Below, one piece after another: positions 35,289 to 44,496 of a stretch of 64,000 nt of DNA. The notes below the pieces were generated by a model. The model saw nothing but the letters and a program-made list of their open reading frames with translations. It did not search any database and was not told where the DNA came from. The DNA is taken from the NCBI RefSeq assembly GCF_021129175.1, contig NZ_JAJOHV010000020.1:62001-126000 (forward strand). Reading direction: 5' to 3'. The stretch comes from Chromobacterium piscinae (GTDB lineage Bacteria > Pseudomonadota > Gammaproteobacteria > Burkholderiales > Chromobacteriaceae). The translations under genes were made by a program, and so were the position numbers. Position 1 is the stretch's first letter. The number at the start of each line of letters is the position of its first letter.

Positions 35289-36188
35289 ATGGAAGAGCTG
35301 ATCCGCCGCTTCATCGACTACTTGGCCGTTGCCGGCCGCAGCCCGCACACGCTCGCCGCCTATCGGGCGGATATCGAGCTGCTGCAGAAAACAATGCAGG
35401 CGAAGCCGGTGCGCGAGGCATCTCCGACAGATCTGCGCAAGACGCTGGCCAAACTGCATGCACAGGGGCTGAGCGGCCGCAGCCTGGCCAGGCGGCTATC
35501 CTCGTGGCGGCAGTTCTATCACTGGCTACAGCTGAATGGCGGGCGGGAAGACAACCCCGCCACCGGGCTGCGCGCGCCCAAGCGGGAAAAGTTGCTGCCC
35601 AAGGCCCTGCCGGTTGACGGCGCCGCGGCGCTGCTGGACAGGATAGATGGCGACGATGGCCTGGATGCCCGCGACCGCGCGATCTTCGAGCTGGTCTACA
35701 GCTGCGGACTGCGACTGTCGGAAACGGTGGCGCTGAATTTGGATGATGTGGACTTTTCCGACCAGCTGCTGCGGATACGCGGCAAGGGCGGGAAGGAAAG
35801 ACTGGCGCCGATCGGCGCCGAGGCCATGGTCCGACTGCGAGCCTGGCTGGGTGAGCGCTCTGCGGCAGAAGAAGAGCCAGCTCTGTTTCTTGGCCGACAC
35901 GGCCGGCGGCTGGGCGGCCGCCAGATTGAGAAACGCCTGCGCGACTGGGCGATCAAGACTGGCGCCGGCCAGCATGTCCACCCGCACATGCTGCGGCACT
36001 CGTTCGCATCCCACCTGCTGCAGTCATCCGGCGATCTGCGCGCGGTGCAGGAGTTGCTAGGCCATGCCAATCTGTCCAGCACCCAGATTTATACGGCGCT
36101 GGATTTCCAGCATCTGGCCAAGGTATACGACGGCGCGCATCCGCGCGCGCGCAAGCGCATCAAGTCGGATGAAAGTGGGCAACCTTAA
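35289..36188 (+). CDS. xerC: Site-specific tyrosine recombinase XerC
   Basis: 299 residues, the standard length. With XerD it resolves chromosome dimers at dif, activated by FtsK (also in this window). The catalytic residues are complete: Arg142 (CGLRLSE), Lys166 (RGKGGKE), His233 and Arg236 (HMLRHSFASHLL), His259 (LLGHANLSSTQ) and Tyr268. N-terminal SAM-like domain in residues 1-85. It starts 1 nt after the MoxR gene stop, so it is translationally linked to it, an unusual neighbour. Subtype XerC over XerD is favoured by the C-terminal DGAHPRARKR. Confidence 0.93.
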   Translation: MEELIRRFIDYLAVAGRSPHTLAAYRADIELLQKTMQAKPVREASPTDLRKTLAKLHAQGLSGRSLARRLSSWRQFYHWLQLNGGREDNPATGLRAPKREKLLPKALPVDGAAALLDRIDGDDGLDARDRAIFELVYSCGLRLSETVALNLDDVDFSDQLLRIRGKGGKERLAPIGAEAMVRLRAWLGERSAAEEEPALFLGRHGRRLGGRQIEKRLRDWAIKTGAGQHVHPHMLRHSFASHLLQSSGDLRAVQELLGHANLSSTQIYTALDFQHLAKVYDGAHPRARKRIKSDESGQP

Positions 36189-36243
36189 GCATATATGCAA
36201 GGAGGACCCGGTCTGACATTGCCCCTTCGGACTGATAAAAAAC

Positions 36244-36744
36244 TCAAGCCTGCGATGCGCAAACCCAAATGCGATTCAGCAACTGCGCCAGCGCCTCCTC
36301 CACTGCTTGCTGACGCACCGCCTGGCGATCGCCGATGAAATTCCTGCTCCAAGCCTCAGTCTGTCCGCCCGGGTGCGCGATAGCCAGCCACACCAGGCCA
36401 ACCGGCTTGTCCGGCGAACCGCCGTCCGGCCCGGCGACGCCTGATACCGCCACCGCCCAATCGGCGTTGGCCAGGGCTTGCGCGCCGGCGGCCATTTCCC
36501 TGACCACCCGCTCGCTGACCGCGCCGTGATCCATCAGCGACGAGGCCTGCACTTTCAACAACTGCTGCTTGGCCTGGTTGCCATAACTGACCACGCCATG
36601 GCTGAACCAGCCGGAACTGCCTGGAACATCGGTGATAGCGGCCGCAATCATGCCGCCGGTGCAGGATTCTGCGGTGGAGACACTCTCGCCCCGCGCCAGC
36701 AAGGCGGCGCCGAGATCGGCAGCCAATTGTCTGCTATTTGCCAT
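36244..36744 (-). CDS. pncC: Nicotinamide-nucleotide amidohydrolase (CinA C-domain)
   Basis: 166 residues corresponding to the C-terminal domain of CinA. It deamidates nicotinamide mononucleotide to nicotinate mononucleotide in NAD recycling. Motifs are STAESCTGGMIAAAITDVPG near residue 23, then VVSYGNQAK and AVSGVAGPDGGSPDKPVG. The N-terminal MoCF-like domain of full-length CinA is absent, as in E. coli PncC. Its start overlaps the end of pgi by 11 nt, so the two are translationally coupled. Confidence 0.93.
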   Translation of the reverse strand: MANSRQLAADLGAALLARGESVSTAESCTGGMIAAAITDVPGSSGWFSHGVVSYGNQAKQQLLKVQASSLMDHGAVSERVVREMAAGAQALANADWAVAVSGVAGPDGGSPDKPVGLVWLAIAHPGGQTEAWSRNFIGDRQAVRQQAVEEALAQLLNRIWVCASQA

Positions 36745-38386
36745 GGCGTTCCCTGTAGTGTCGGATCAGGCCGTTGGTGGAACTGTCGTGCCCCAGCGCC
36801 CTGGTATCGCCGGACAGCTCCGGCAGAATGCGCCGAGCCAGCTGTTTGCCGTACTCGACGCCCCATTGATCGAAGGAGTTGATGCCCCAGATCACCCCTT
36901 GCACAAATACTTTATGTTCGTATAGCGCCATCAACATGCCCATGCTGTACGGCGTGACCCTATCCAGCGCCAGCGTGTTGGACGGCTGATTGCCGGGAAA
37001 AAGCTTTTGCGGCAGCAGCATGTCCAATTGCTCGCCAGACAAGTGCCCCAACTCCTGCATCACCTCGGCCTCATTCTTGCCGCGCATCAGCGCTTCGGTC
37101 TGAGCCAGACAGTTGGCCACCAGCACGTCATGCTGATTGCCCAGCGGGTAATGGCTGTTCAGCGGCAGGATGAAGTCGCAGGGCACCAGCCGGGTACCCT
37201 GATGAAGCAGCTGGAAGAACGCGTGCTGACTGTTGGCGCCCTCCTCGCCCCAGATCACCGGGCCGGTGTCGAAATCCAAAGCCTCGCCCAGGCGGCCCAC
37301 CCGCTTGCCGTTGGATTCCATGTCCAATTGCTGGATATGGGCCGGCAAGCGGCGCAGGCCATGATCATAGGGCATGATGGCATGAGTATGCGCCCTATAG
37401 AAGGTGTTGTACCAGATGCCGATCAGCGCCAGCAGCACCGGCATATTGGCCTCGAACGGCGATTCGAAGAAATGCTTGTCCATTGCGTGGCCGCCGTCCA
37501 GAAAGGCGCGGAAACCGTCATAACCGATGGATAGCATCACCGGCAAGCCGATCGCCGACCAGACCGAGTAGCGGCCGCCGACCCAGTCCCAGAAGCCGAA
37601 CATGTGCTGCGGATCAATGCCGAAGGCCCGCACCGCCGGCTCATTGGTGGAGACCGCGACGAAGTGCCTGGCGATATCCTCTTCAGCGCCCGCCTGCAGA
37701 AACCAGGCGCGGGCGGCCTGGGCGTTCAATAGGGTTTCCGGTGTCGTGAAAGACTTGGAGGCGATGATGAACAGCGTGGAGGCCGGATCCAGCTCTCGCA
37801 ACGTTCGCGCCAGATGCTGGCCGTCGACGTTGGACACGAAGTGCACCTTAAGCTCCGGATGGGCGTATGCGGCCAGCGCGTCCGCCGCCACCAGCGGTCC
37901 CAGATCCGAACCGCCGATGCCGAGATTGACCACATTGCGAATCCGCTGGCCAGCGAACCCTAGCCAGCGGCCGTCCCTTACCTGTTCGCTGAAGTCCTTG
38001 AGCCTAGCCAATACCTGATGCACATCGGCCGCCACATCGCGCCCATCCAGGCTCAGCGTCTCGCCGGCGGGCAAACGCAAGGCGGTATGCAAAACCGAGC
38101 GGTCTTCGCTGACGTTGATGCGCTCGCCGCGGCGCATCCGATCCATCCAGGTCCGTAGATCCGCCTTGTTCGCCAGTTCGAAAAGCAACTCTAGCGTGCG
38201 TTCCGTGATGCGGTTTTTCGAATAATCCAGCAGCAAGCCATCCAGCTCTAGCGAAAAACGCTGGAACCGCTGCGGGTCCAGTTCGAACAGCTCGCGCATG
38301 TGCATGTGGCGCGTCGCGCGCTGGTGCTGATGCAGCCTGGCCCAGACCTGGGTGGAGTTGATGTCGATGTGGCGATGTGCGGCCAT
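36734..38386 (-). CDS. pgi: Glucose-6-phosphate isomerase
   Basis: 550 residues, the usual length. It interconverts glucose 6-phosphate and fructose 6-phosphate. The signatures NVVNLGIGGSDLGPLVAADA (sugar-phosphate binding) and WGEEGANSQHAFFQLLHQGT (with the catalytic Glu and His) are intact. The ATG at 38386 has AGGAAAC directly upstream and is preferred to the TTG at 38398. pncC overlaps its 3' end, and orn lies upstream on the same strand behind a terminator. Confidence 0.96.
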   Translation of the reverse strand: MAAHRHIDINSTQVWARLHQHQRATRHMHMRELFELDPQRFQRFSLELDGLLLDYSKNRITERTLELLFELANKADLRTWMDRMRRGERINVSEDRSVLHTALRLPAGETLSLDGRDVAADVHQVLARLKDFSEQVRDGRWLGFAGQRIRNVVNLGIGGSDLGPLVAADALAAYAHPELKVHFVSNVDGQHLARTLRELDPASTLFIIASKSFTTPETLLNAQAARAWFLQAGAEEDIARHFVAVSTNEPAVRAFGIDPQHMFGFWDWVGGRYSVWSAIGLPVMLSIGYDGFRAFLDGGHAMDKHFFESPFEANMPVLLALIGIWYNTFYRAHTHAIMPYDHGLRRLPAHIQQLDMESNGKRVGRLGEALDFDTGPVIWGEEGANSQHAFFQLLHQGTRLVPCDFILPLNSHYPLGNQHDVLVANCLAQTEALMRGKNEAEVMQELGHLSGEQLDMLLPQKLFPGNQPSNTLALDRVTPYSMGMLMALYEHKVFVQGVIWGINSFDQWGVEYGKQLARRILPELSGDTRALGHDSSTNGLIRHYRERHGK

Positions 38387-38416
38387 GTTTCCTGCCAATG
38401 GAATACAAGGTGAATG

Positions 38417-38446
38417 TGAAAAAGCCGGCCCATTGGAGCCGGCCCG
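38417..38446 (-). terminator. Terminator after orn
   Basis: On the minus strand GCCGGC...GCCGGC with an 8-nt loop is followed by TTTTTCAC, just past the orn stop and before pgi. Confidence 0.7.
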
Positions 38447-38458
38447 TCGCGGCGGCGC

Positions 38459-39004
38459 TTATACCTTGAGGAAGTGCTCGCGGTAATAGCGCATTTCCTC
38501 GATCGACTCCAGGATGTCGGCCAGCGCTTCATGCTTTCCGCGCTTGACCACTCCCTTGGCTATTTCCGGACGCCAGCGCTTGCACAGCTCCTTCAGAGTG
38601 GAGACGTCCAGATTGCGGTAATGGAAGTAAGCCTCCAGCCGCGGCATCCAGCGCGCCATGAAGCGGCGATCCTGATGGATAGTGTTGCCGCACATCGGCG
38701 TCACGCGCTCCGGGATATATTGCGCCATGAAATCCAGCAATACCTGCTCGGCCTCAGCCTCGTTGACCGTGGAGTTCTTCACTTTCTCGATCAAGCCGCT
38801 CTTGCCGTGGGTATTCTTGTTCCAGTCATCCATGCCGTCCAGGATGGCGTCAGGCTGGTGAATCACCAGCACCGGCGACTCCGCCAGAACATTCAGATTG
38901 CTGTCGGTTACGATCATCGCCACTTCGATGATGCGGTCCTGATCCGGATTCAGGCCCGTCATCTCCATGTCGAGCCAGATGAGGTTATTGGTATCTTGTG
39001 CCAT
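38459..39004 (-). CDS. orn: Oligoribonuclease
   Basis: 181-residue DEDDh 3'-5' exonuclease that degrades two- to five-nucleotide RNAs, including pGpG from cyclic-di-GMP. Motif I is WLDMEMTGL with Asp and Glu, motif II lies in the region of [11 protein letters not shown] and motif III at [14 protein letters not shown], and the C-terminal [14 protein letters not shown] carries the catalytic His and Asp. ATG 39004 matches family length. It is divergent from the M48 peptidase gene. Confidence 0.96.
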   Translation of the reverse strand: MAQDTNNLIWLDMEMTGLNPDQDRIIEVAMIVTDSNLNVLAESPVLVIHQPDAILDGMDDWNKNTHGKSGLIEKVKNSTVNEAEAEQVLLDFMAQYIPERVTPMCGNTIHQDRRFMARWMPRLEAYFHYRNLDVSTLKELCKRWRPEIAKGVVKRGKHEALADILESIEEMRYYREHFLKV

Positions 39005-39077
39005 ACTAGCCAATCTTTAGAAAACCCTGCCATTTTCCTTCATTGCCGCGCCGTCGGCAAACCCCATACGGACATCC

Positions 39078-40325
39078 ATGACCGACGCCTTTTCCCTGCT
39101 GTTCGCTGCCGCGCTGACGCTGACCCTCTGCCTGAAACTGTGGCTGGGCTGGCGCCACATCCGCCATGTATCGCGCCACCGCATCCAGGTCCCGGCAGCC
39201 TTCCGCGACAGCATCACCCTGGAACAGCACCGCCACGCCGCCGACTATACCGTCGCCAAGACCCGGCTCAGCCTGTTGTCCGCCTGGGTGGATACCGCGC
39301 TGATCGCGGCCTTCACTTTCGGCGGCGGACTGCAATGGCTCGCCGTCCACAGTATGCAATGGTTCGCCAATCCGCTATCGTCAGGCATGGCGCTGATCGT
39401 AGCCGTCGCCGTGATCAGCAGCCTGGTCTCGCTGCCTTTCAGCCTGTACGGCACCTTCGGGATCGAAAGCCGGTATGGCTTCAACAAGACCACATTCGCG
39501 CTGTTCATGGCCGATATGGTCAAAGGGACCCTGATCGGCGCCGCGATCGGCCTGCCGCTGCTGGCGCTGGTGCTATGGTTGATGGAGATTTCCGGCCCCT
39601 TATGGTGGCTGTGGGTATGGCTGGTCTGGTCCGGCTTCCAGCTTCTGATGGTGGCGCTTTATCCGACGCTGATCGCGCCGCTGTTCAACAAATTCAAGCC
39701 GCTTGAAGACGAAGCCCTCAAAGCCCGGATCGAGGCGCTGCTTCAACGCGCCGGCTTCAAGAGCCAAGGCGTGTTCATGATGGACGGCTCGCGCCGCTCC
39801 AGCCACGGCAACGCCTATTTCACCGGTTTCGGCGCAGCCAAGCGCATCGTATTCTTCGATACCTTGCTGTCCCAGCTCAGCCACGCCGAAATCGAAGCCG
39901 TGCTGGCGCATGAGCTGGGCCATTTCAAACGCCGCCACATCGCCAAGCGCATCGCCATGGCGTTCGCGCTGTCGCTGGCCTTGCTGTGGCTGCTGGGCCA
40001 GCTGCTGCACGCGCCCTGGTTCTATGCCGGCCTCGGCGTCGCCGCGCCCAGCACCGCGATGGCCCTGATCCTGTTCTTCACCGCCACGCCGGCCTTCACC
40101 TTCCCGCTAACGCCGCTGTCCAGCCGGATGTCGCGCGTGCACGAATACGAGGCCGACGATTTCGCGTCCGAACAAACCCGGGCGGAAGATCTGGTCAGCG
40201 CGCTGGTCAAACTGTACCGCGACAACGCGTCCACGCTGACGCCGGATCCCGTCCATTCCGCCTTCTACGATTCGCACCCGCCCGCGGCGCTGCGCATTCA
40301 ACATCTGAAAGGAAATCAGGCATGA
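39078..40325 (+). CDS. M48 (Ste24/CAAX-protease-like) membrane metallopeptidase
   Basis: 415 residues. An inner-membrane zinc protease with several spans, the N-terminal CAAX-protease domain (about 30-205) and the zinc motif HELGHFKRRH (His-Glu-x-x-His) near residue 280; the third ligand is probably the Glu in HEYEADDFA. Bacterial members cleave or refold membrane proteins rather than prenylated proteins. The stop codon overlaps the phhB ATG (ATGA), forming a tight three-gene run with phhB and rsgA. Confidence 0.92.
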   Translation: MTDAFSLLFAAALTLTLCLKLWLGWRHIRHVSRHRIQVPAAFRDSITLEQHRHAADYTVAKTRLSLLSAWVDTALIAAFTFGGGLQWLAVHSMQWFANPLSSGMALIVAVAVISSLVSLPFSLYGTFGIESRYGFNKTTFALFMADMVKGTLIGAAIGLPLLALVLWLMEISGPLWWLWVWLVWSGFQLLMVALYPTLIAPLFNKFKPLEDEALKARIEALLQRAGFKSQGVFMMDGSRRSSHGNAYFTGFGAAKRIVFFDTLLSQLSHAEIEAVLAHELGHFKRRHIAKRIAMAFALSLALLWLLGQLLHAPWFYAGLGVAAPSTAMALILFFTATPAFTFPLTPLSSRMSRVHEYEADDFASEQTRAEDLVSALVKLYRDNASTLTPDPVHSAFYDSHPPAALRIQHLKGNQA

Positions 40326-40648
40326 ACCTGCTGGAGCTCTCCTGCACCCCGCAACACGGCCAAAGCCCGCTGGCCGACAATACCGTCAAGCAGTTGCTAT
40401 CCACGCTGCCGGACTGGGAAATCGACGGCATCGAGCTGCGCAAGACCTACCGCTTCGCCAACTACCATGAAACCATGGCCTTCGTGAATGCCCTGGCCTG
40501 GATCGCCAATCAGGAAGACCATCATCCGGACATGTCGGTCCATTACAATCGCGCGGTGGTGAATTTCAGCACCCACGACGCCGGCGGCCTGACCCTCAAC
40601 GACTTCATCTGCGCGGCCAAGGCCGAAGCCCTGTTCCGCCGCCCATGA
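40322..40648 (+). CDS. phhB: Pterin-4a-carbinolamine dehydratase
   Basis: 108 residues; ATG at 40322 overlaps the M48 gene stop. It dehydrates 4a-hydroxytetrahydropterin, the product of aromatic amino-acid hydroxylation; some homologues act in molybdopterin-related steps. The active-site signature EDHHPDMSVHYNRAVVNFST is complete, and the WEIDGIELRKTYRF start is typical. No phenylalanine hydroxylase is nearby, so the partner enzyme must be elsewhere. rsgA overlaps its stop by four bases. Confidence 0.93.
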   Translation: MNLLELSCTPQHGQSPLADNTVKQLLSTLPDWEIDGIELRKTYRFANYHETMAFVNALAWIANQEDHHPDMSVHYNRAVVNFSTHDAGGLTLNDFICAAKAEALFRRP

Positions 40649-41508
40649 CAGCCAGCACCGGACAAATCATACGCAGCCACGGCCGGCGCTTCATCGTGGA
40701 AGCGGATGGCCAGACTTTCGATTGCACCACCCGCGGCAAGCGCGTCGACTATGCCTGCGGCGACATCGTCGACATCCTGATCCAGAACCGCGAACAGGCG
40801 GTGATTGAGCGCGCGCATGAGCGCCGCAGCCTGCTCTATCGCCAGGACGACTGGAAAGCCAAGAAGATCGCGGCCAACGTCACGCGCATCTTATTTGTGA
40901 TCGCCGCCGTGCCCACGCCCAATGAGGAATTACTGGGACGCTGCCTGATCGCCGCGGAAGCCGGCGACATCGATCCGGTCATCGTGGTCAACAAGAGCGA
41001 CCTGCCGGAAACCACGGCGCTTCTGGGAAAATTGCAACTCTATGTGAATCTGGGTTACAAACTGGTCACATTATCGGCCAAGCAGGACTTCTCTCCGCTG
41101 AAACCCTTGCTCAGCGGGCATACCAGCGTGTTGGTAGGCCAGTCCGGCATGGGCAAATCCACGCTGACCAATGCGCTGCTCCCCGAGGCCAATGCCCGCA
41201 TCGGCGATATCTCGGAAGCGCTGGATTCCGGCCGGCACACCACTACCCACGCCACGCTATACCATCTCGATGAAAACAGTCATCTGATCGACTCTCCGGG
41301 CCTGCAGGAATTTGGCTTAAAACATCTAAAATCCCCAGATTTAATTCACTATTTTCCCGAAATGCGCAGGTATATTGGCCAGTGTCGGTTCCATAACTGT
41401 TCGCATTGCGTCGAGCCCAATTGTGCAATCATTACAGCTGCAGAACAGGGCGCAATTTCTAAGCATAGACTGGATTTGCTGCAAAGACTCAGCCGAGAGC
41501 TAGGCTAA
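40645..41508 (+). CDS. rsgA: Ribosome biogenesis GTPase RsgA
   Basis: 287 residues. A circularly permuted GTPase that checks the decoding centre during late 30S assembly. The order is G4 NKSD (116-119), G1 GQSGMGKST (165-173), G3 DSPG (216-219), preceded by an OB-fold RNA-binding domain (residues 5-70). The C-terminal zinc knuckle is intact: Cys247, Cys252, His254 and Cys260 in QCRFHNCSHCVEPNC. It overlaps phhB by four bases (ATGA). Confidence 0.96.
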   Translation: MTASTGQIIRSHGRRFIVEADGQTFDCTTRGKRVDYACGDIVDILIQNREQAVIERAHERRSLLYRQDDWKAKKIAANVTRILFVIAAVPTPNEELLGRCLIAAEAGDIDPVIVVNKSDLPETTALLGKLQLYVNLGYKLVTLSAKQDFSPLKPLLSGHTSVLVGQSGMGKSTLTNALLPEANARIGDISEALDSGRHTTTHATLYHLDENSHLIDSPGLQEFGLKHLKSPDLIHYFPEMRRYIGQCRFHNCSHCVEPNCAIITAAEQGAISKHRLDLLQRLSRELG

Positions 41509-41632
41509 AGTATTGTAAATAAAGTAGCACATGCTATTTATTTACTTTTTATGGTGTCCTGCATATTCTGTAACAAAAGGAAGTAAAGATAATTCAAGCA
41601 TAGATTCCAAACCCGATAGAGGAGCCAGCATC

Positions 41633-42373
41633 ATGACGAAAAGGATTGCATTAGTCACCGGAGGCATGGGCGGCATCGGAACCGCCATCTGCAAGGCTCT
41701 GGCCGAAGCGGGATATGCCGTGGTGACCACCTACAGCAAACCGGGCCGGGAGTCCGCCTGGCATGCCGACATGAAAGGGCTGGGTTTCAGCGACATCCAC
41801 AGCTATCAATGCGACGTCACCGACTTCGCCGCCTGCCAAGAATTGATCGCGCGCATATCCAAAGATGTTGGCCAGATCGGCATTCTGGTCAACAACGCCG
41901 GCATCACCCGGGACGCCAGCTTCAAGAAGCAGAGCAAGGATGACTGGGACGCGGTGATCCGAACCAATCTGGATTCGGTGTTCAACATGACCAAACCGGT
42001 GCTGGACAATATGCTGGAGACCGGCTTCGGCCGCATCATCAACATCTCGTCCATCAACGGCCAGAAGGGGCAGTTCGGCCAGACCAACTACTCCGCGGCC
42101 AAGGCCGGCATGCACGGCTTCACGATGGCGCTAGCCCAGGAAGTGGCCAAAAAAGGCGTGACCGTCAACACTATCTCTCCAGGCTACATCGCCACCGAGA
42201 TGGTGATGGCGGTGCCTGAAGACGTGCGCAACAAGATCGTGGCCCAGATCCCGGTAGGCCGCCTTGGCCGTCCGGAAGAAATCGCCGCGCTGGTCACCTT
42301 CCTCTGCTCCGACAACGCCGGCTTCATCACCGGCAGCAATATCGCAATGAATGGCGGCCAGCACATGATGTAA
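41633..42373 (+). CDS. phaB: Acetoacetyl-CoA reductase (PHB synthesis)
   Basis: 246 residues from ATG 41633, with GGAG 9 nt upstream. A short-chain dehydrogenase that reduces acetoacetyl-CoA to (R)-3-hydroxybutyryl-CoA for polyhydroxybutyrate. The NADPH motif TGGMGGIG is at residues 9-16 and the catalytic Ser-Tyr-Lys lies in NISSINGQKGQFGQ and TNYSAAKAG. Family-specific VTRDASFKKQSK and GFITGSNIAMNGGQHM support PhaB over FabG. phaA and phaC are not in the window, so the PHB genes are dispersed. A terminator follows. Confidence 0.9.
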   Translation: MTKRIALVTGGMGGIGTAICKALAEAGYAVVTTYSKPGRESAWHADMKGLGFSDIHSYQCDVTDFAACQELIARISKDVGQIGILVNNAGITRDASFKKQSKDDWDAVIRTNLDSVFNMTKPVLDNMLETGFGRIINISSINGQKGQFGQTNYSAAKAGMHGFTMALAQEVAKKGVTVNTISPGYIATEMVMAVPEDVRNKIVAQIPVGRLGRPEEIAALVTFLCSDNAGFITGSNIAMNGGQHMM

Positions 42374-42400
42374 GCCCGCCATGGCTCCGCAATACTGTTC

Positions 42401-42430
42401 GCGCCGCCCTTTCGGGCGGCGTTTTCTTTT
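42401..42430 (+). terminator. Terminator after phaB
   Basis: GCGCCGCCC-TTTC-GGGCGGCG is followed by TTTTCTTTT. Confidence 0.85.
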
Positions 42431-42491
42431 CACGCCCGGCATGGTGTATGCTGTCCGACCCGCACTTACTCCCAAACTCTCAATACCCGCC

Positions 42492-42986
42492 ATGGCAGAA
42501 AACCTCATCATTGAAGGCGACAGCAAGGAAGAAAAATACCAGACCCTGCTGCCGCAAGCTCATGCGCTGATCATCGGCGAAACCGACGTTGTCGCCGCGC
42601 TGGCCAACCTGTCCGCCGCGCTGGCTTCGACATTCGGCTGGCTGTGGACCGGTTTCTATCTGGTCAAGGGCGAACAGCTGGTTCTGGGGCCGTTCCAAGG
42701 GCCGATCGCCTGCACCCGCATACCCCATGGCCGCGGCGTCTGCGGCAGCGCCTGGGCGCAGAATCGCACGCTGCTGGTGGATGATGTCGACGCCTTTCCC
42801 GGGCACATCGCCTGCTCCTCGAGCGCCCGTGCCGAAGTGGTGGTGCCCATCCGCAACGCTGCAGGCATCGTCGTGGCGGTGCTGGATGTCGATTCCGACC
42901 AGCTGGGCAGTTTCGACCAGACCGACGCGCGCTATCTGGAACGCATCGTCGAGCCGCTGGCCGAGCTGTTCGGCCAAGCCGGCTGA
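42492..42986 (+). CDS. msrC: Free methionine-(R)-sulfoxide reductase
   Basis: 164-residue single GAF-domain enzyme that reduces free methionine-R-sulfoxide with thioredoxin. Cys74 (GPIACTRI), Cys84 (GVCGSAW) and Cys108 (HIACSSSA) correspond, with a constant offset of ten, to the three redox cysteines of the E. coli enzyme. GFYLVKGEQLVLGPFQGPIA is typical. Starts upstream of ATG 42492 in the same frame run through the phaB terminator and are unlikely. Confidence 0.92.
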   Translation: MAENLIIEGDSKEEKYQTLLPQAHALIIGETDVVAALANLSAALASTFGWLWTGFYLVKGEQLVLGPFQGPIACTRIPHGRGVCGSAWAQNRTLLVDDVDAFPGHIACSSSARAEVVVPIRNAAGIVVAVLDVDSDQLGSFDQTDARYLERIVEPLAELFGQAG

Positions 42987-43000
42987 GCTTGGCTGGATTC

Positions 43001-43035
43001 AAAAAACAAGCCCGGAGTTCCGGGCTTGTTTTCAT
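43001..43035. terminator. Bidirectional terminator
   Basis: AACAAGCCCGGA-GTT-CCGGGCTTGTT flanked by A and T runs, between convergent msrC and the FKBP gene. Confidence 0.85.
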
Positions 43036-43045
43036 ATTCGGCTGA

Positions 43046-43465
43046 TCACTTCTGAATAGAGAGCAACTCCACTTCAAAATACAGCGGCGTGTTCGGCGGA
43101 ATCACGCCCGGCACGCCGCGGCTGCCGTAGGCGGTATTCGCCGGGCAAGTCAGCTTGGCCTTGCTGCCGACCGTCAGCGCGCTGACGCCCTGAGTCCAGC
43201 AGGGAATCACGCGGTTCAGAGGGAAGCTGATCGGTCCGCCATTCTTATAGGAGCTATCAAACTCCTTGCCGTCTTTGAATGTGCCGCGATAGTTCACCTT
43301 GACGGTGTCGCTGGTCGAAGGCTTGGCGCCTTTTCCGAGTACCAATACGTCGACCTTCACACCAGAAGGCAAGGTTTGCGAAGCCGGCTCGGCCATTGCC
43401 GCCGCCGCGCATATGGACAAAACCAGTGCAGGAATCATTCGATAAGGAAACATAGGCTCTTTCAT
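43046..43465 (-). CDS. Periplasmic FKBP-type peptidyl-prolyl isomerase
   Basis: About 139 residues: a signal peptide (hydrophobic core MIPALVLSICAAAAMAEP) and one FKBP domain. Conserved segments are VKVNYRGTFKDGKEFDSSY, IPCWTQGVSAL, YGSRGVPGVIPPNTPLYFEV. The usual Trp of the proline pocket falls in CWTQGV, and the Tyr/Asp/Phe set is present. ATG codons at 43465 and 43453 are both possible; 43453 has an AAAGAG site but only 4 nt away. It may fold periplasmic or outer-membrane proteins. Confidence 0.9.
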   Translation of the reverse strand: MKEPMFPYRMIPALVLSICAAAAMAEPASQTLPSGVKVDVLVLGKGAKPSTSDTVKVNYRGTFKDGKEFDSSYKNGGPISFPLNRVIPCWTQGVSALTVGSKAKLTCPANTAYGSRGVPGVIPPNTPLYFEVELLSIQK

Positions 43466-43499
43466 CGTAAATACGCGGGACACCGGCAGCGCCGAGTCC

Positions 43500-44198
43500 T
43501 CACTTATGCATCAGGGAAAGGAATTCCTTGCGCAGATCCGGGTTGGTTAGGAAGGCGCCGCGCATCACGCTATTGGTCATCTTGCTGTTGCTGTCCTTCA
43601 CGCCGCGCCAATGCATGCAGAAGTGATCAGCCTCCATCACGATGGCCAAGCCATCGGGGTGCAGTTTCTTCATCAACAGTTCGGCGATCTGCGAAACCGC
43701 CTCTTCCTGGATCTGCGGTCTGGTCATGATCCAATCGATCAGGCGAACATATTTGGATAAGCCGATCAGATTCGAATGCTCATTGGGCAGCACGCCCACC
43801 CAGACTCTGCCGATGATGGGGCACAGATGGTGCGAGCAGGCGCTGCGCACCGTGATCGGGCCGATGATCATCAATTCGTTCAGATGCTCGACATTCGGAA
43901 ACTCGGTGCTGGCCGGCATGGAAACGTAACGTCCGCGGAATACCTCGCGCACGAACATCTTCGCCACTCGCTTGGCGGTGTCCTGGGTATTGTGATCATT
44001 CGCGGTATCGATCACCAGGCTTTCCAGCACGCCTCTCAACTTGGCCTGCACCTCTTCCTGCAACTCGTCCAGCTCGCCCTCCTCGATAAAGGCCGAAATA
44101 TTGTCGTTGGCGTGGAAGCGCGCTCCCGCCTTTTGCAGACGATAGCGGATACGCTGCGACACGGCTTCCCGCTGGCCCTGCTTGTCGGTTTTGCTCAT
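43500..44198 (-). CDS. folE: GTP cyclohydrolase I
   Basis: 232 residues. A cytoplasmic zinc enzyme that makes 7,8-dihydroneopterin triphosphate for folate or tetrahydropterin. Zinc ligands are in RSACSHHLCPIIGRVWVG (Cys, His) and HFCMHWRGVKD (Cys); the substrate-binding region GLSKYVRLIDWIMTRPQIQE is intact. The usual CEHHL is CSHHL here. The pterin product pairs functionally with phhB in this window. It starts 34 nt after the next gene upstream would end, with the folE promoter in 44199-44496. Confidence 0.95.
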   Translation of the reverse strand: MSKTDKQGQREAVSQRIRYRLQKAGARFHANDNISAFIEEGELDELQEEVQAKLRGVLESLVIDTANDHNTQDTAKRVAKMFVREVFRGRYVSMPASTEFPNVEHLNELMIIGPITVRSACSHHLCPIIGRVWVGVLPNEHSNLIGLSKYVRLIDWIMTRPQIQEEAVSQIAELLMKKLHPDGLAIVMEADHFCMHWRGVKDSNSKMTNSVMRGAFLTNPDLRKEFLSLMHK

Positions 44199-44496
44199 TG
44201 TTGATTACTTGTTCGCAAGAAAATGGAAATCATTCCGAAATATACAGCAACTTGCACAATCCCTGGCCGGACGAGCCGGAAATAAACCAGTCCCGCACGG
44301 GCCAGCCGGCCCTCGCGCAATGGCCGCCCAGAAAGGGAATGGCATCGTGAGAAAAAGATATCAATGCTATATAAATGGCCGCCCGACATCAACACCCGAG
44401 TCCAACCCTTTTCCACGAGAAGCGCCAAATGACAAAAGGCAGCCGAACCAGAAAGCTCGACTGCCCATTTGCAAAGCTCGAAAGCGGGGACGCGCA
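44199..44496. other. Non-coding interval upstream of folE
   Basis: 298 bp with no convincing gene. It holds the folE promoter and an 11-bp direct repeat AATGGCCGCCC at 44319-44329 and 44374-44384. I see no terminator for the nitronate-monooxygenase-like gene whose stop borders it, and no riboswitch. Confidence 0.4.
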
